Source: Nemertoderma westbladi (lineage: Eukaryota; Xenacoelomorpha; Nemertodermatida; Nemertodermatidae). Taken from it: a stretch of DNA of 33,792 bases. The stretch's first letter is position 1. Every line of letters begins with the position of its first letter. Of the stretch, positions 20,780 to 29,765 are shown one piece after another. The stretch spans positions 1-33,792 of the forward strand of contig JAUCBJ010001993.1 of assembly GCA_032718475.1 (NCBI GenBank). Direction: 5' to 3'. The notes under the pieces are model-generated. The model was given only the letters and a program-made list of their open reading frames with translations, made no database searches and was not told the DNA's origin. Position numbers and translations under genes: made by a program.

Positions 20780-21275
20780 TCAGCTCACAGTTTGTTGTTG
20801 CTGTTTACCGATTCGTTCCACCTCATCGCCGTAGTTCTTTCTTTGTTCGTGACGGATCACGGCCCTGGCCGCTCCTTCCAGATCAACGTTTGGTTTCTTC
20901 TTGGTGTCTTTTACGACCCCCTTTAGGAAGTCCCCGAAGGCTCTCCAGTACGCCACTAACTTCTTGGTCTTGTACCAACTTGAGCTGTAGCTAAGGAGTT
21001 TGTCCGTCGGGTTGTCGCACAGTTCTTCCGGTTTTGGTTGCACGTCCCTTATCTCCCTCACCATCTGGCTATATATCTCCTCAGCTTCTGAATCTCCTCC
21101 TTCCTGCTACTTCCTCTGAGCCCGGGTCCACCTTCTTCATCGGTGGCCAGGCTGTCCTGTTGTTCAGGAATTGTGGCCCGTGCTGCCACAGTACTTCCTT
21201 CTTCAAGAAAGTGTAGCGTGCCACTCCCCTCGATAACAAGTCCGCTGGGTTCTCGTCCGTTGGCAGTAGTACCAC
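20780..21275 (-). pseudogene. BEL/Pao RNase H C-terminus and linker to integrase
   Basis: Two pieces in different frames. 21081-21275 begins LLPTDENPADLLSRGVARYT, the conserved end of the RNase H-like region, and continues through WQHGPQFLNN. 20780-21064 is a charged linker (EELCDNPTDKLLSYSSSWYK). Frame changes lie near 21280, near 21070 and between 20780 and 20738. Confidence 0.8.
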
Positions 21276-21877
21276 CTTTCTAACTCTGTCGTTGCACTTA
21301 TTTCGTCCACCCTGTTTGCGACGAATATAGGGTATCTCGTCCTTTCGTTATGTAGCCAACCAAGCACTACCATGGAGTCCGTCCAGTAGTGTGTTTCCAC
21401 TTTGTTGGGAATAGCGTCCATCAAGTAGGCTGTGGCCCTAACTCCTAACCTCGCAGCTGCCAACTCGAGTTTCGGAACCGATGCTGAATCTGGCGGTGTC
21501 GACTTCGCTTTGCTGAATGCGAGTCTGGGCTTGTGAGCCTCCTCTCGTTGTACTAAGTAGAGTGCTGCTCCGTATGCCTCTAATGATGCATCGGAGAACA
21601 TGTGTAGATCCAGATTCGTCATGTCCCCATCCGGGAAATACACGCGTGGCATGCTGTATGTTCCCATCTGTTCTAAACTCTCTGTCCACTTGCTCCATTG
21701 CTTGCTGATCTCTTCCGGGACCTCTGTATCCCATTCCTCCTTTAGTTTGTATACTTTCTTAAGTATCTGTTTCCCCGTGACTAGTAATGGGGATGCTAGG
21801 CCTAGGGGATCATATATCCTCGCTATGTATGACACATAGCCCCTCTTTGTGTGGATGTCTGCGCCCTCCTGGCTCTA
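21203..21877 (-). pseudogene. BEL/Pao RT connection and RNase H domain
   Basis: It begins just after a TAG (21875-21877) in the same frame as the RT. IARIYDPLGLASPLLV is the usual BEL/Pao connection motif. RNase H residues are visible in HMFSDASLEAYGAALYL (Asp), PKLELAAARLG (Glu) and HYWTDSMVVLGWL (Asp). The domain removes the RNA strand during cDNA synthesis. The frame breaks near 21280, where it should continue into the PTDENPADLLSRG segment. Confidence 0.88.
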
Positions 21878-22612
21878 TTGGTACTTCAATTCGTTTGTGT
21901 CTCTGTTCCACATGATCCCTAATGCCTTCTGTTGGGACTCTACCCTTTTGTTCGCCATGTCCTGTCCCTTGGCTGTCGTGGGATTATCCATGGTCGACTC
22001 TGGCCTCCTGTCCTCTATGGCTTTCATGAATTCTTCCGAACTGGATTGGAACTTGGTCAGGTTAAAGCCGGATCCTTTAAGGATGTCGCGAACCTCGCGC
22101 CCTGTATCCAGTAGTTCCTTAACCGTGTTTCCAGACTCCATTCCGTCGTCTACATAGAAGCCGCGTCGAATCATATCGACGGCTTTGGCGCTGTATCTCT
22201 CTTCTTTCCCTTCTACTGTGTCTCGTACGGCCACAGTCGTCGTAGATGAAGACGACTTGGCTCCCATATTCTGCACTACCATCTTGTACATCGGTATTGT
22301 CGACGGTTCCTCGTCGCCATTGTACCATATGAAGCGCTGACTGTCGCTATCCTCTTCCGTTACACGGACTTGGTTGAACATGCCTTCGATGTCGCAGGTG
22401 AAGGTGTGCTTCCCGTTCCTGAATCTAAGTAGGACCTCGATCCCTGAGTTATAGATATTGGGACCCTCCAGCAGATAATCGTTTAGGCATTTGCCGTTGG
22501 TCTTAGCCGATGCATCAACTACCATCCGCAGTTTACCTTTCTTCGGGTCTAGAGCCACGTGGAGTGGCAGGTAGTAGGTCCTGTCCGTGTTCGGTTCGGC
22601 TCCACGGCCCAT
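21875..22612 (-). pseudogene. BEL/Pao reverse transcriptase palm and fingers
   Basis: The RT of the element. LRMVVDASAK, FTCDIEGMFNQVRV (first catalytic Asp), FIWYNGDEEPS and the catalytic GFYVDDGMESG are all present and in one frame. The frame ends at TAG 21875-21877, just before the connection domain. At its start, near 22600, it is out of frame with the preceding segment, which reads GWAVEPN in a neighbouring frame: a single-base-class shift. Confidence 0.9.
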
Positions 22613-23298
22613 CCTTTCTCGACATACTTGCTAATCGTCTTATGGATGTACTCATTCTTTTCGGGGCTCCGTTTTAGCGTTTGCTTCAACTTGTGAAGCC
22701 TCGTGAGTACCATTCCTTTGTTGTCGGGTAATGGTAGTTTTGGTAGTTTCCATACCATCCCTATGGTATACCGCCCCTCGTCGCATCTCATCGACTCCTT
22801 TACGCTTTGTAAAGCCTGCTTGTCTTCTACCGAGGTTCCGACCCCAGTCTCTTTCAATCCCTCAAAATCCTGTCTAAGCAGCCTCCTGAGCTGCTCCTCC
22901 GCTACTTCGTCTTCCATCTCCCGCATAGTTCCCACGAACATGCATCCTGATGTCTCCGACATCCTAAACGGTATCTTGGTTTTGATTGGGCCGCTCAGCG
23001 TCCACCCGAATGGTGTTAGAATCGCCACCGGGTCACACTGCCTGTCTTCGCCAAAGACCGTCTGCATTCTCTCGTGGGCTATCGGGCAGTCCATTCCTAC
23101 TATAATGGATACCTTCCTAACGTCCACATCTGGTATTGAGAAGTCGATACTGTCCAGGAATTTATATTGTTCGACCTCGATGGTGGTTGGTCGCCTGGCG
23201 TTGATATTTATCGACTCTATCACCTGGATGGGGTCGATGGTTGCCCCATAGTCGCATCCCGGTGCTATCGCTGCTATCCCGCACCATCCAATCCTCAT
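22549..23298 (-). pseudogene. BEL/Pao protease C-terminus and RT N-terminal linker
   Basis: Continues the DUF1758-type protease region (VSIIVGMDCPIAH, ILTPFGWTLSGPI) into the linker before RT (LRRLLRQDFEGLKETG, then WKLPKLPLPDNKGMVLTRL). It is open for 249 codons but out of frame both with the active-site segment upstream and with the RT downstream. Confidence 0.85.
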
Positions 23299-23330
23299 CT
23301 CCAGGACCTCATCTTTGCTGGAGATGGTTG

Positions 23331-23438
23331 TTACGCCATTCTACTTGGCCTCGTCCTCAATCCTATCTCTTCGGCCAGCCAATTCTCAACCATCGTGAAG
23401 GCTGTTCCACTGTCGACCAGCATCAGCATGGTAACTGA
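23331..23438 (-). pseudogene. BEL/Pao aspartic protease active-site segment
   Basis: Follows gag in the same frame after a TGA (23439-23441). It carries the aspartic protease triad motif in LMLVDSGTAFTMVENW (DSG codons at 23406-23414). It runs into TAA at 23331-23333; the coding sense then continues in another frame as NGVTTISSKDEVLE, consistent with loss of one base near 23345. Confidence 0.8.
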
Positions 23439-24629
23439 TCAATTGCATTCCCCAATCACCCGCACTGGTACTACCCCGAGTAGTACCGTTCCTCTCTTCT
23501 TTGCCCCTACGGTGCTCGTTGCCATCGTCTGCCCTTTGCCTTGACCGAACTTAATTGGCGTTTCTTCGCATTGGTCGGCTCTATGTCCACCCGTCACACA
23601 CCGAGAACAAACTTTGTTCCTCCTCGCGTATTCTGTCTGATCTTCTCTGGGTAGTGCTTGCCAATATCTGCAGTTCATTGTCTGATGAAGTGCGTTCGTG
23701 TGCAATTGGCATTTGTTGTTTGGGTTATAGCCATCCTTGTATAGTGCGCTGCGTATCGCACTTGCATTCGTACCTAAGTCCCTACTGTTCTTATTGTTTG
23801 GGTTCGGCCTACTGGGCGTGCTGGGGTTATGTTTATTTGTGTTGTTATTTTTCCCCTGTCCACTCCATGATGTGGTCTTACCCCCGGCTACATGTGGACT
23901 AGCAGTCCCCTGCGTCGCTGCATATGGCAGCGATTGTCTGAGCTTTGACAATGCATTCGCCATGTTGTGTTCTGGTTTCGTCCTACTGTATTCGGTCTTT
24001 GGTCCCTTTCCCAGGCTATCCTCGCTATTGACTGGGTCTGTTATTAGTTCGGCTTCGTAGTTAAGGAAGCTCGACATTTCTTCTAGGCCCGGCTCCGCAC
24101 CCTTCCTCTCTCGAGTGGAGAAAGCGATTTTCCTCCACTTATTGCGTAGCCAGATCGGCAGTGCCTGTGCTATCGTGGTGATGTTATTGGATGCGTTAAG
24201 TTCGTATGGCGCGTCCAGCGTCTTTAACACGATTAGCGCTTTCTCGACTTTGTTCGCAAATGTCTTTATGCTAATGGGATTATCCTGTAGGCCACCTGAT
24301 GTTATACCTCTCAGGGTTTGCCGGATGATCTTGGCTTGGTGCCCGTACTCCCTGTCTAGCGCCCGCCATGCTGTCGTGAAGCCGCCCTCGATGCCCTGAT
24401 ACCTCCTCACTATGTCGTATGCTGGGCCTCCTGTATATACTTGCAGATATTTTAGGCACTCCGCCTGCATCAAGTTCTTCGTCAATATTTCATTGCTGTA
24501 CATGCGCCGAAACTGCAGGTATTCTTCCGGCCTACTTCCATCGAATTTAAATGGTTCTACGGGTGGTAGTTCGATCCTGGTCTTTAAGGCATTGATTAAT
24601 GTAGCCATTCCCATCGCCTGTGCTTCCAA
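23439..24629 (-). CDS. BEL/Pao Gag-like protein (DUF1759 and CCHC zinc knuckle)
   Basis: The longest clean coding block of the element, 396 codons. DUF1759 occupies roughly residues 15-190 (ELPPVEPFKFDGSRPEEYLQ near the start). A Asn/Pro/Ser-rich linker follows, then a Cys/His region and a canonical knuckle CSRCVTGGHRADQC (C-x2-C-x4-H-x4-C, about residues 341-354). The knuckle should bind the element RNA for packaging. The first codon listed is TTG, so the real start is upstream, probably through the proline-rich segment in another frame. The frame ends with TGA (23439-23441), after which protease sequence continues in the same frame. Suppression or mutation are both possible. Confidence 0.85.
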   Translation of the reverse strand: MEAQAMGMATLINALKTRIELPPVEPFKFDGSRPEEYLQFRRMYSNEILTKNLMQAECLKYLQVYTGGPAYDIVRRYQGIEGGFTTAWRALDREYGHQAKIIRQTLRGITSGGLQDNPISIKTFANKVEKALIVLKTLDAPYELNASNNITTIAQALPIWLRNKWRKIAFSTRERKGAEPGLEEMSSFLNYEAELITDPVNSEDSLGKGPKTEYSRTKPEHNMANALSKLRQSLPYAATQGTASPHVAGGKTTSWSGQGKNNNTNKHNPSTPSRPNPNNKNSRDLGTNASAIRSALYKDGYNPNNKCQLHTNALHQTMNCRYWQALPREDQTEYARRNKVCSRCVTGGHRADQCEETPIKFGQGKGQTMATSTVGAKKRGTVLLGVVPVRVIGECN

Positions 24630-25698
24630 TGGGTTCGATGGATGCTGACGTTGGGTGCGGTCCGTTCGTCCTATCTGCTGCCCTTCTCTGTGTTGGGTAT
24701 GTCATAGGGGGTAGCGGCCCCCTCCATATCTCGGTGTCGCATGACCTGTTCTTGTCCAAGGGGTTCGATGTTCTTGTTCCTATTGGAGTATATTGTTGAT
24801 ATTGCGATGGGGGAATGTCACCCTGCCCCCCCCCCCCCCCCACCGGTATGTTTGGTACTGGGGTTGATGTTAATATATTGGGGCCCATGCACCTATCCGC
24901 AATAACTCTCCCCTCCCCTGGATATATGTTATGTCCTTGCATGCTGTAGTCATACTGCTGTGCTGGTACCGGTATAGGCCTATCCACTTCTGGCCTACCT
25001 ACCGGTATGTACTCCGCGACTTCCGGGTTTAATCCCGTCGTCCGCGCTACCCTATCGCCTACATTATCTCTCCCAGCATGGCCTATAGTATGTGCAGTAA
25101 GGCCTACAGTATGTCCTGCAGTCTGTACGTGTCGCTCGGGATCGAAGTTTAATCTTCTCGAATAATCCTCCCCGCGGCTACCGTATTCTCGATCGGTAGG
25201 TAGATCCCATCGGGAAGTTTCTCTTCGACTCCCTCTACTGTTCTCGTCATAGTACCGGTACACCCTGTACCCTCCTCTCGGTGTATAGTACACCTCGTCA
25301 GGTCGCGTTTCTCTGGGACGACGGCAATCTCCCGGAGTTCGACCCCATCGACTTTCGAACTCCATCTCTACTACTGACAGCTCGCTATCCATCCTCGCTC
25401 TCCTGTTGTTCGCAACAACACTTCTTCTATTCTCTTCTCTTCTTCTTTCTCCAGTGTAGCGTCCCCGTTCGCGAGATCTCTTGGCGACCTCTCGGTTAAA
25501 CTCCACTGTCCTTCTTCCCTCTTCTGATTGGGCTCGACGTCTCGTCGCTCGCCCTCTCGCGACGTCAACCTCTCTCTCTCTACTCGGTCGCACGCCGCTG
25601 GGGATACTCGCAACCCCCCTACTATTCTCCATCGCCGGGTGCTGCGGTTCACCTAATTCGCCCCGCGCATTATCCGCCGATGCCTGTGGGGCATTCAC
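24547..25698 (-). pseudogene. BEL/Pao pre-gag Arg/Pro/Gly-rich segment
   Basis: 383 codons of low-complexity, Arg-rich then Pro/Gly-rich protein (RRAQSEEGRR, YRYYDENSRGSRRE, DIPPSQYQQYTPIG) with no domain I recognise. It overlaps the start of the DUF1759 block in a different frame, and its own 5' edge lies in a poly-G run (plus-strand C run at about 25699-25711). A second run at about 24828-24841 lies inside. Length differences in these runs would change the frame, so the joins here are uncertain. Confidence 0.55.
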
Positions 25699-26480
25699 CC
25701 CCCCCCCCCCCTCTCGCCGCTAATCTCTCGTTGTGGGGCTCCTGTAGCCCCCCCCCCCCCCCACTCGCCACCTTTCACTTCACTATCTCTCGCTTCGTTT
25801 CTACACCCCTCTCTAGTCGACGCACTAACTCTACTGCGGCTGGGTCTATTCACCCCCGCCTCTCCCTCTAGTACTGTGTTGCCTACCAGGCCCCCCTCGG
25901 GTTGACTCAACCCCGCCACTTCCTGCCTACTAACTACGTGGCCTACCAGGCCTTCATTGGGGTTTCTCACCCCCGCCACCTCCTGCCTACTAACTACGTG
26001 GCCTACCAGGCCCTCATTGGGGTTTCTCACCCCCGCCACCTCCTGCCTACTAACTACATGGCCTACCAGGCCCTCATTGGGGTTTCTCACCCCCGCTGCT
26101 CTCTGCCTACTAACTATGTGGCCTACCAGGCTCTCATTTACCGGGCCGTCCGCATCCGCCACGTTTATATTAATAGCACCATTATCAATATTATCTTCCA
26201 AATCAATTAAATTATTTTGCACACCTAAATTAGAAACGGGATTATTTTGTTCGTTCGAATTAATATTATTATTTAAATTATTTTACGTAATTATATTATT
26301 TGAATTATTTTGTATATTCGGGTTTAGATTATTATCTAAATTATTTGGATTATTTTGTAAATTCGAATCTACATTATTTGAATTATTTCCTACATTTATA
26401 TTAAAATCATTCAGGTTTAAATTACTACTATCGGGCAAAATATTATTTCCTGTAACGAAACTTTGATTTGAGTTATCCAC
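25695..26480 (-). pseudogene. BEL/Pao pre-gag segment: Asn-rich stretch and 20-residue repeats
   Basis: A single frame broken by one TAA at 26283-26285. The first part is extremely Asn-rich (DSNLQNNPNNLDNNLNPNIQ). The second holds four to five tandem copies of a 20-residue unit, GLVGHVVSRQEVAGVRNPNE, encoded by exact 60-bp DNA repeats at about 25886-26135. It ends Gly-rich at a poly-G run. I recognise no domain. Repeat and homopolymer content suggest a rapidly changing spacer region. Confidence 0.55.
25886..26135. repeat. 60-bp tandem repeat inside the BEL/Pao pre-gag segment
   Basis: Period of exactly 60 bp (GCCTACCAGGCCCTCATTGG is part of the unit). The inner copies are nearly identical and the edge copies more diverged. 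A period divisible by three keeps the minus-strand frame open. Confidence 0.85.
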
Positions 26481-26688
26481 TACGTTTAACTTTACTTTTA
26501 ACTTTTACTTAACGTTTTCTACAGTATTATTATTGTTACCCCCCGCCCGTACGGTCACACCAGTCTTGGGTCTGTCGTCCGGTCCCTGTAAGTGGGGTAT
26601 TAATAAATGTTTCCACAACTTCTGGCTCCTCGTAAAGACTACTCGAGCCAGCCTCGCTCTCTGACAGCCCCATCTGCGCCAGTTCCAG

Positions 26689-27918
26689 TCAGCGCTTCTG
26701 TTTCGCCTGGTACTGCATAAGCCCCCTCAACCGGGCGTGCATGTCATCCCGCACACGCTTTCCCGTTCTCTCCCTCTCTCTATCCTCTCGTGAACTCTGA
26801 TCGGCTAACTCTGCCTCTCTCGCAATCCTCTCAAGCCTTCTCGCCCCACGCTCTTTTCGCTCACTCTCTTCTCTCGCCTCCCTCGCCGCCTCTCGCTCTT
26901 TACGTTCACTCTGTTCTCTTGCCTCACGCTCTTCTCGTTCCTTTCTTTCCCTCGCTTCTATTTCTTCACACTCCTTAAACTCTCTCGCGACCCTCTCGGC
27001 CCTCTCTTTATTCTCTCTGGCCAACTCTCTCTCTTTCTCTAGTAACGCACTCCCTTCTTCCAACTGTCTCTCTAATTCTCTCTGGTCTAGCGCCACCACA
27101 TCGAGCTGGCACGCCAGATCTATTTCTAGCACCCGTCTTACTTTTGCGGAGGATGTAGCAGACTTATCGGTCGCGACGGACTCCCGCCGCCTTCCCGTCC
27201 TACTGACTTTCCCCCGCTTTCTGGAATTTTCGCCGACCGACGAGACCGAATCCTCGGGGTTAACCTCGGATTCGCCCTCCTGCGGTGCCCTCCAACCCAC
27301 TAACTTAATTCCCCGGGCATCGACTAAGTATGGCCCTATGTACACTATACCAGGCTCCATACCCCTACATTCCCACAGTTCAAACAGTTCGGTGGCAACC
27401 CCTCTCGCTCTCTCATCGGCTAGTTCTCCCTGCCCAAAGCGCACTAAATAATCAAAATGTTTATTTGACTCACCTAGCCGCTTCTCTAGCTTCACCTGGT
27501 CTATCTTGGCCCCTTCTTTGGCTTCCCTTAGTTGCTTTCTGGTCGCGTTGTAGGCTCGTCGTAGCCAGTCGCTGACTCCGACGTCCTCGTCGCTGACGTC
27601 CCCTCTTTCTCTCCGTGTTCGGCGTCGTACCGGCGGCCCCACCGTCGCCGTTCCGGTGGGACGTCCGTCGCCCTCGGCCTGTGGCTGGCCGGCGACATCG
27701 GTACGTCGACCGCCGTCGTGTGTCGACTCGTCTCTCTCCTCTCTCGACTCGCCCGTCCCTCCCTGTGGTAGACGACCGCCCTCCGCTTGGGCTGCCGGAT
27801 CGTTCGGGGTTGACGACTCCGGCGTCCTGGGTCGGTACCGTCGCGTCGCGGCCTCGCGGATCGTTTCGTTCGTATCGTCCGGGGTCCGCGGTGGTGTTGT
27901 CTCTCCTTCCTGGCTCAT
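26689..27918 (-). CDS. BEL/Pao 5' ORF: charged coiled-coil protein
   Basis: An ATG 68 bp inside the 5' LTR opens an uninterrupted 409-codon frame, MSQEGETTPPRTPDD onward. Residues 1-100 are Pro/Arg/Asp-rich and likely disordered. The middle (about 110-200) looks folded (ELFELWECRGMEPGIVYIGP). From about 265 to 390 it is a long Glu/Arg/Lys helix (EREEREAREQSERKE-type heptads), expected to form a coiled coil or single alpha-helix. It has none of the known BEL/Pao domains. Its place suggests a Gag N-terminal extension or a separate structural protein, with self-assembly inferred from the helix. It is the best preserved ORF of the element. Confidence 0.65.
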   Translation of the reverse strand: MSQEGETTPPRTPDDTNETIREAATRRYRPRTPESSTPNDPAAQAEGGRLPQGGTGESREERDESTHDGGRRTDVAGQPQAEGDGRPTGTATVGPPVRRRTRRERGDVSDEDVGVSDWLRRAYNATRKQLREAKEGAKIDQVKLEKRLGESNKHFDYLVRFGQGELADERARGVATELFELWECRGMEPGIVYIGPYLVDARGIKLVGWRAPQEGESEVNPEDSVSSVGENSRKRGKVSRTGRRRESVATDKSATSSAKVRRVLEIDLACQLDVVALDQRELERQLEEGSALLEKERELARENKERAERVAREFKECEEIEARERKEREEREAREQSERKEREAAREAREESERKERGARRLERIAREAELADQSSREDRERERTGKRVRDDMHARLRGLMQYQAKQKR

Positions 27919-27986
27919 TTTAACTTTGCTTATGGGTGTATTGGTGGCTGGCAGTCACAGTTTCAGGTAGTTGGATCTTTTATTAC

Positions 27987-28562
27987 TGTGACGGATCCGA
28001 GAATCCCGACCGGTTGTTTTATTTACGCGTCCCCGCCGTGTGTGAAAAGAGTTTGTTGTTGGATTGAGAGTTCTGATGTTGTTGATCGATATGTATAAAT
28101 ATAATAATAGAGTAAAGCACAAACACAGTTGATGGATAACAGTATAATTCAGATACCGGTAATGCAATTGGTGATGGTGGCGGCAATGGACGGTAATAAA
28201 AGTTACCGTTCTGCCCTAACTGAACTGACTAAGCTAAGTGAATGAATGAGGAACATCAATGGGTAATATACTGCACTGGGTTGGCCGTATTACTCAGCGG
28301 ATGCCTGCCCCCCATTGGCTAATAACCTAATTCTCGCCCTCCCATCTCTCTGGGAGTGTTTTCCCCCGCTACTGTCACTCTCTCTCTCCCCGGAGGCTTA
28401 ACCTCTGACCCCCATTGTGTGCGGCCCTTTGGGGTTTGTCGTCCCCGTTTATTGGGGGTGATACGAGGTTGGTTGGTAATCAACCTCGTACTCCCCAATA
28501 TTGCTTAAAGGCACCGCTTTCCCAACTTTATGGGGTGGTTAGCGGAATTAAATTCGCTAACA
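27987..28562 (-). repeat. BEL/Pao 5' LTR
   Basis: Near-identical partner of 17292-17868, so it holds the element promoter in this orientation. Starts TGTTAGCGAATT and ends CCGTCACA on the minus strand. The primer-binding site should lie just downstream (plus 27967-27986), but I could not match it to a tRNA end. Confidence 0.92.
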
Positions 28563-28567
28563 AAAAC
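28563..28567. repeat. Target-site duplication AAAAC, right
   Basis: Identical to 17287-17291. Confidence 0.8.
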
Positions 28568-29486
28568 CTAAATGGTCATAAAGTCAATTTGAATTTCTGG
28601 TGATTTTTTATTATCATGTTTGCACTACTTGTTTTTTTCGTGCCCCGAGGGCACATTCAAATTTACCAAAAATGTTCTCCACTGTTATATTTGAGTTCTA
28701 TAATTTCGTGATCTGTGTCCAAAATCCGCTATTTACCGCAAATAAATTAATTAGGAAAAATTAGGTTGGGATTGTCGCCAAAATGTTTTTCTTTCAAAGC
28801 CTATAAACATATCATCCGAAATCTCTTTTTTTAAGAGAATTTGATTAGCACGGTGGTCAGCTATTAAAGTTTACTTCACTATCTCTATTTGAGTTTTAAT
28901 TTAAGTCCCACCTGTAATGCAATGTCCCCCTATAATGCTATTTTCGCAGTGTGTTTATATACTCTGTAACGTAATGTATTACACCCAATACTGTAATTGT
29001 CATACCAGATTATAAAATAGTCTGGTACCACACTACCCACACTATAGGACACTATAGAGCCTGTAATGGAGGGGGGGGGGGGGGGGGGACGCATTACAGG
29101 GGGACATTTCCTGTTTGTTTTTTTTTCTCTTATTTTGTTTTCTTTTTTCAATAAACTTCTACATATATATTTTATAATGTTTGGGCGAGTTGAAAAGTCC
29201 GCGAAATTTCATTTTCAAAAATGCGGGCCAATTAGACTTAATGTTTCTTGGGAATATTTTATTGACATGTTTAAGTGGCATTACAGGGAGGGGACAGGAG
29301 GGGAGGGGACATAGCAAGCGGAACACCCTGACTTTATAATTTTAAACTACCATTACGAATATACTCACTCACATTCCGTTGACTGAAATTTAGTTCTAAA
29401 ATAAGTAATGAATGATCTAATTCAGTAACCGAAATCTTTTTAATTGCCATATAATTTATAAGAAACCATCCTGGTTGCAGAACGCT
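28568..29486. other. Non-coding interval between BEL/Pao and the Penelope-like element
   Basis: No gene seen. The left part continues the pre-insertion region; TTTTTCGTGCC near 28630 resembles the sequence near 17187 left of the insertion. It also contains the small inverted-repeat element at 28921-29108 and G-rich sequence near 29283-29312. Confidence 0.45.
28921..29108. repeat. Small inverted-repeat element (MITE-like) with a poly-G run
   Basis: AATGTCCCCCTATAATGC (28921-28938) and GCATTACAGGGGGACATT (29091-29108) are inverted with one mismatch in 18. Between them lie an inner inverted repeat, ACCAGATTATAAAATAGTCTGGT (described by its ends ACCAGA/TCTGGT), and a G run of about 18-20 at 29069-29088. 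No target duplication is clear. Confidence 0.45.
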
Positions 29487-29765
29487 TAAAAAATACTGCA
29501 GATTTTATAGAGAGAGTATTGGTATTACCGCCCCTCGACCCACGTTACCTAATTTTCAGTTTGGACATGGTCGCAATGTACACAAACATTCCGGTTCAGG
29601 AGGGGATTGAAATTGTGACAGGACAGACTTTGTGGCTACCCATCAGAGAGACAATAATCTTTTTGGAATGAATATGTCTCCTCAAAACCAGCCAGGAATG
29701 CACATTTTTCAAATTTAATGATAAATTTTACAAGCAAACTGAGGGAATGGGTATGGGTAATAGAG
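29487..29765 (+). pseudogene. Penelope-like RT, N-terminal half (motif A to the conserved Gly-Met motif)
   Basis: The frame reads TADFIERVLVLPPLDPRYLI, then FSLDMVAMYTNIPVQEGI (motif A, catalytic Asp in SLDMV), and after one TGA at about 29670 continues KFNDKFYKQTEGMGMGNR. The last part is the well-known Penelope-like motif of the K-F-Y-x-Q-x-x-G-x-x-M-G type. The tandem array starts exactly within QTEGMGMGNR and brings a TGA into frame in its second unit, so the protein would end there. Confidence 0.75.

Larger units (their letters stand above)
17292..28562 (-). mobile_element. Full-length BEL/Pao LTR retrotransposon, 11.3 kb, minus strand
   Basis: Two LTRs of 577 and 576 bp, a 5-bp AAAAC target duplication, a polypurine tract next to the 3' LTR, and gag-pol domains in BEL/Pao order: Gag-like DUF1759, zinc knuckle, aspartic protease, RT, RNase H, integrase zinc finger, integrase core, DUF5641. 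It is long for the family because of an extra 5' coiled-coil ORF and repeat-bearing segments before gag. The LTRs differ at only about six positions plus one indel, implying a recent insertion, yet gag-pol is interrupted by at least five frame changes and several in-frame stops. It could have moved using proteins supplied in trans, or some breaks could be assembly errors. Confidence 0.92.

Noticed and set aside
19752-21877. Genetic-code reassignment of TAG
   Set aside because: Other ORFs, such as the cadherin-like exon, also end at TAG or other standard stops, and the pol region has frameshifts too, so decay or assembly error is simpler.
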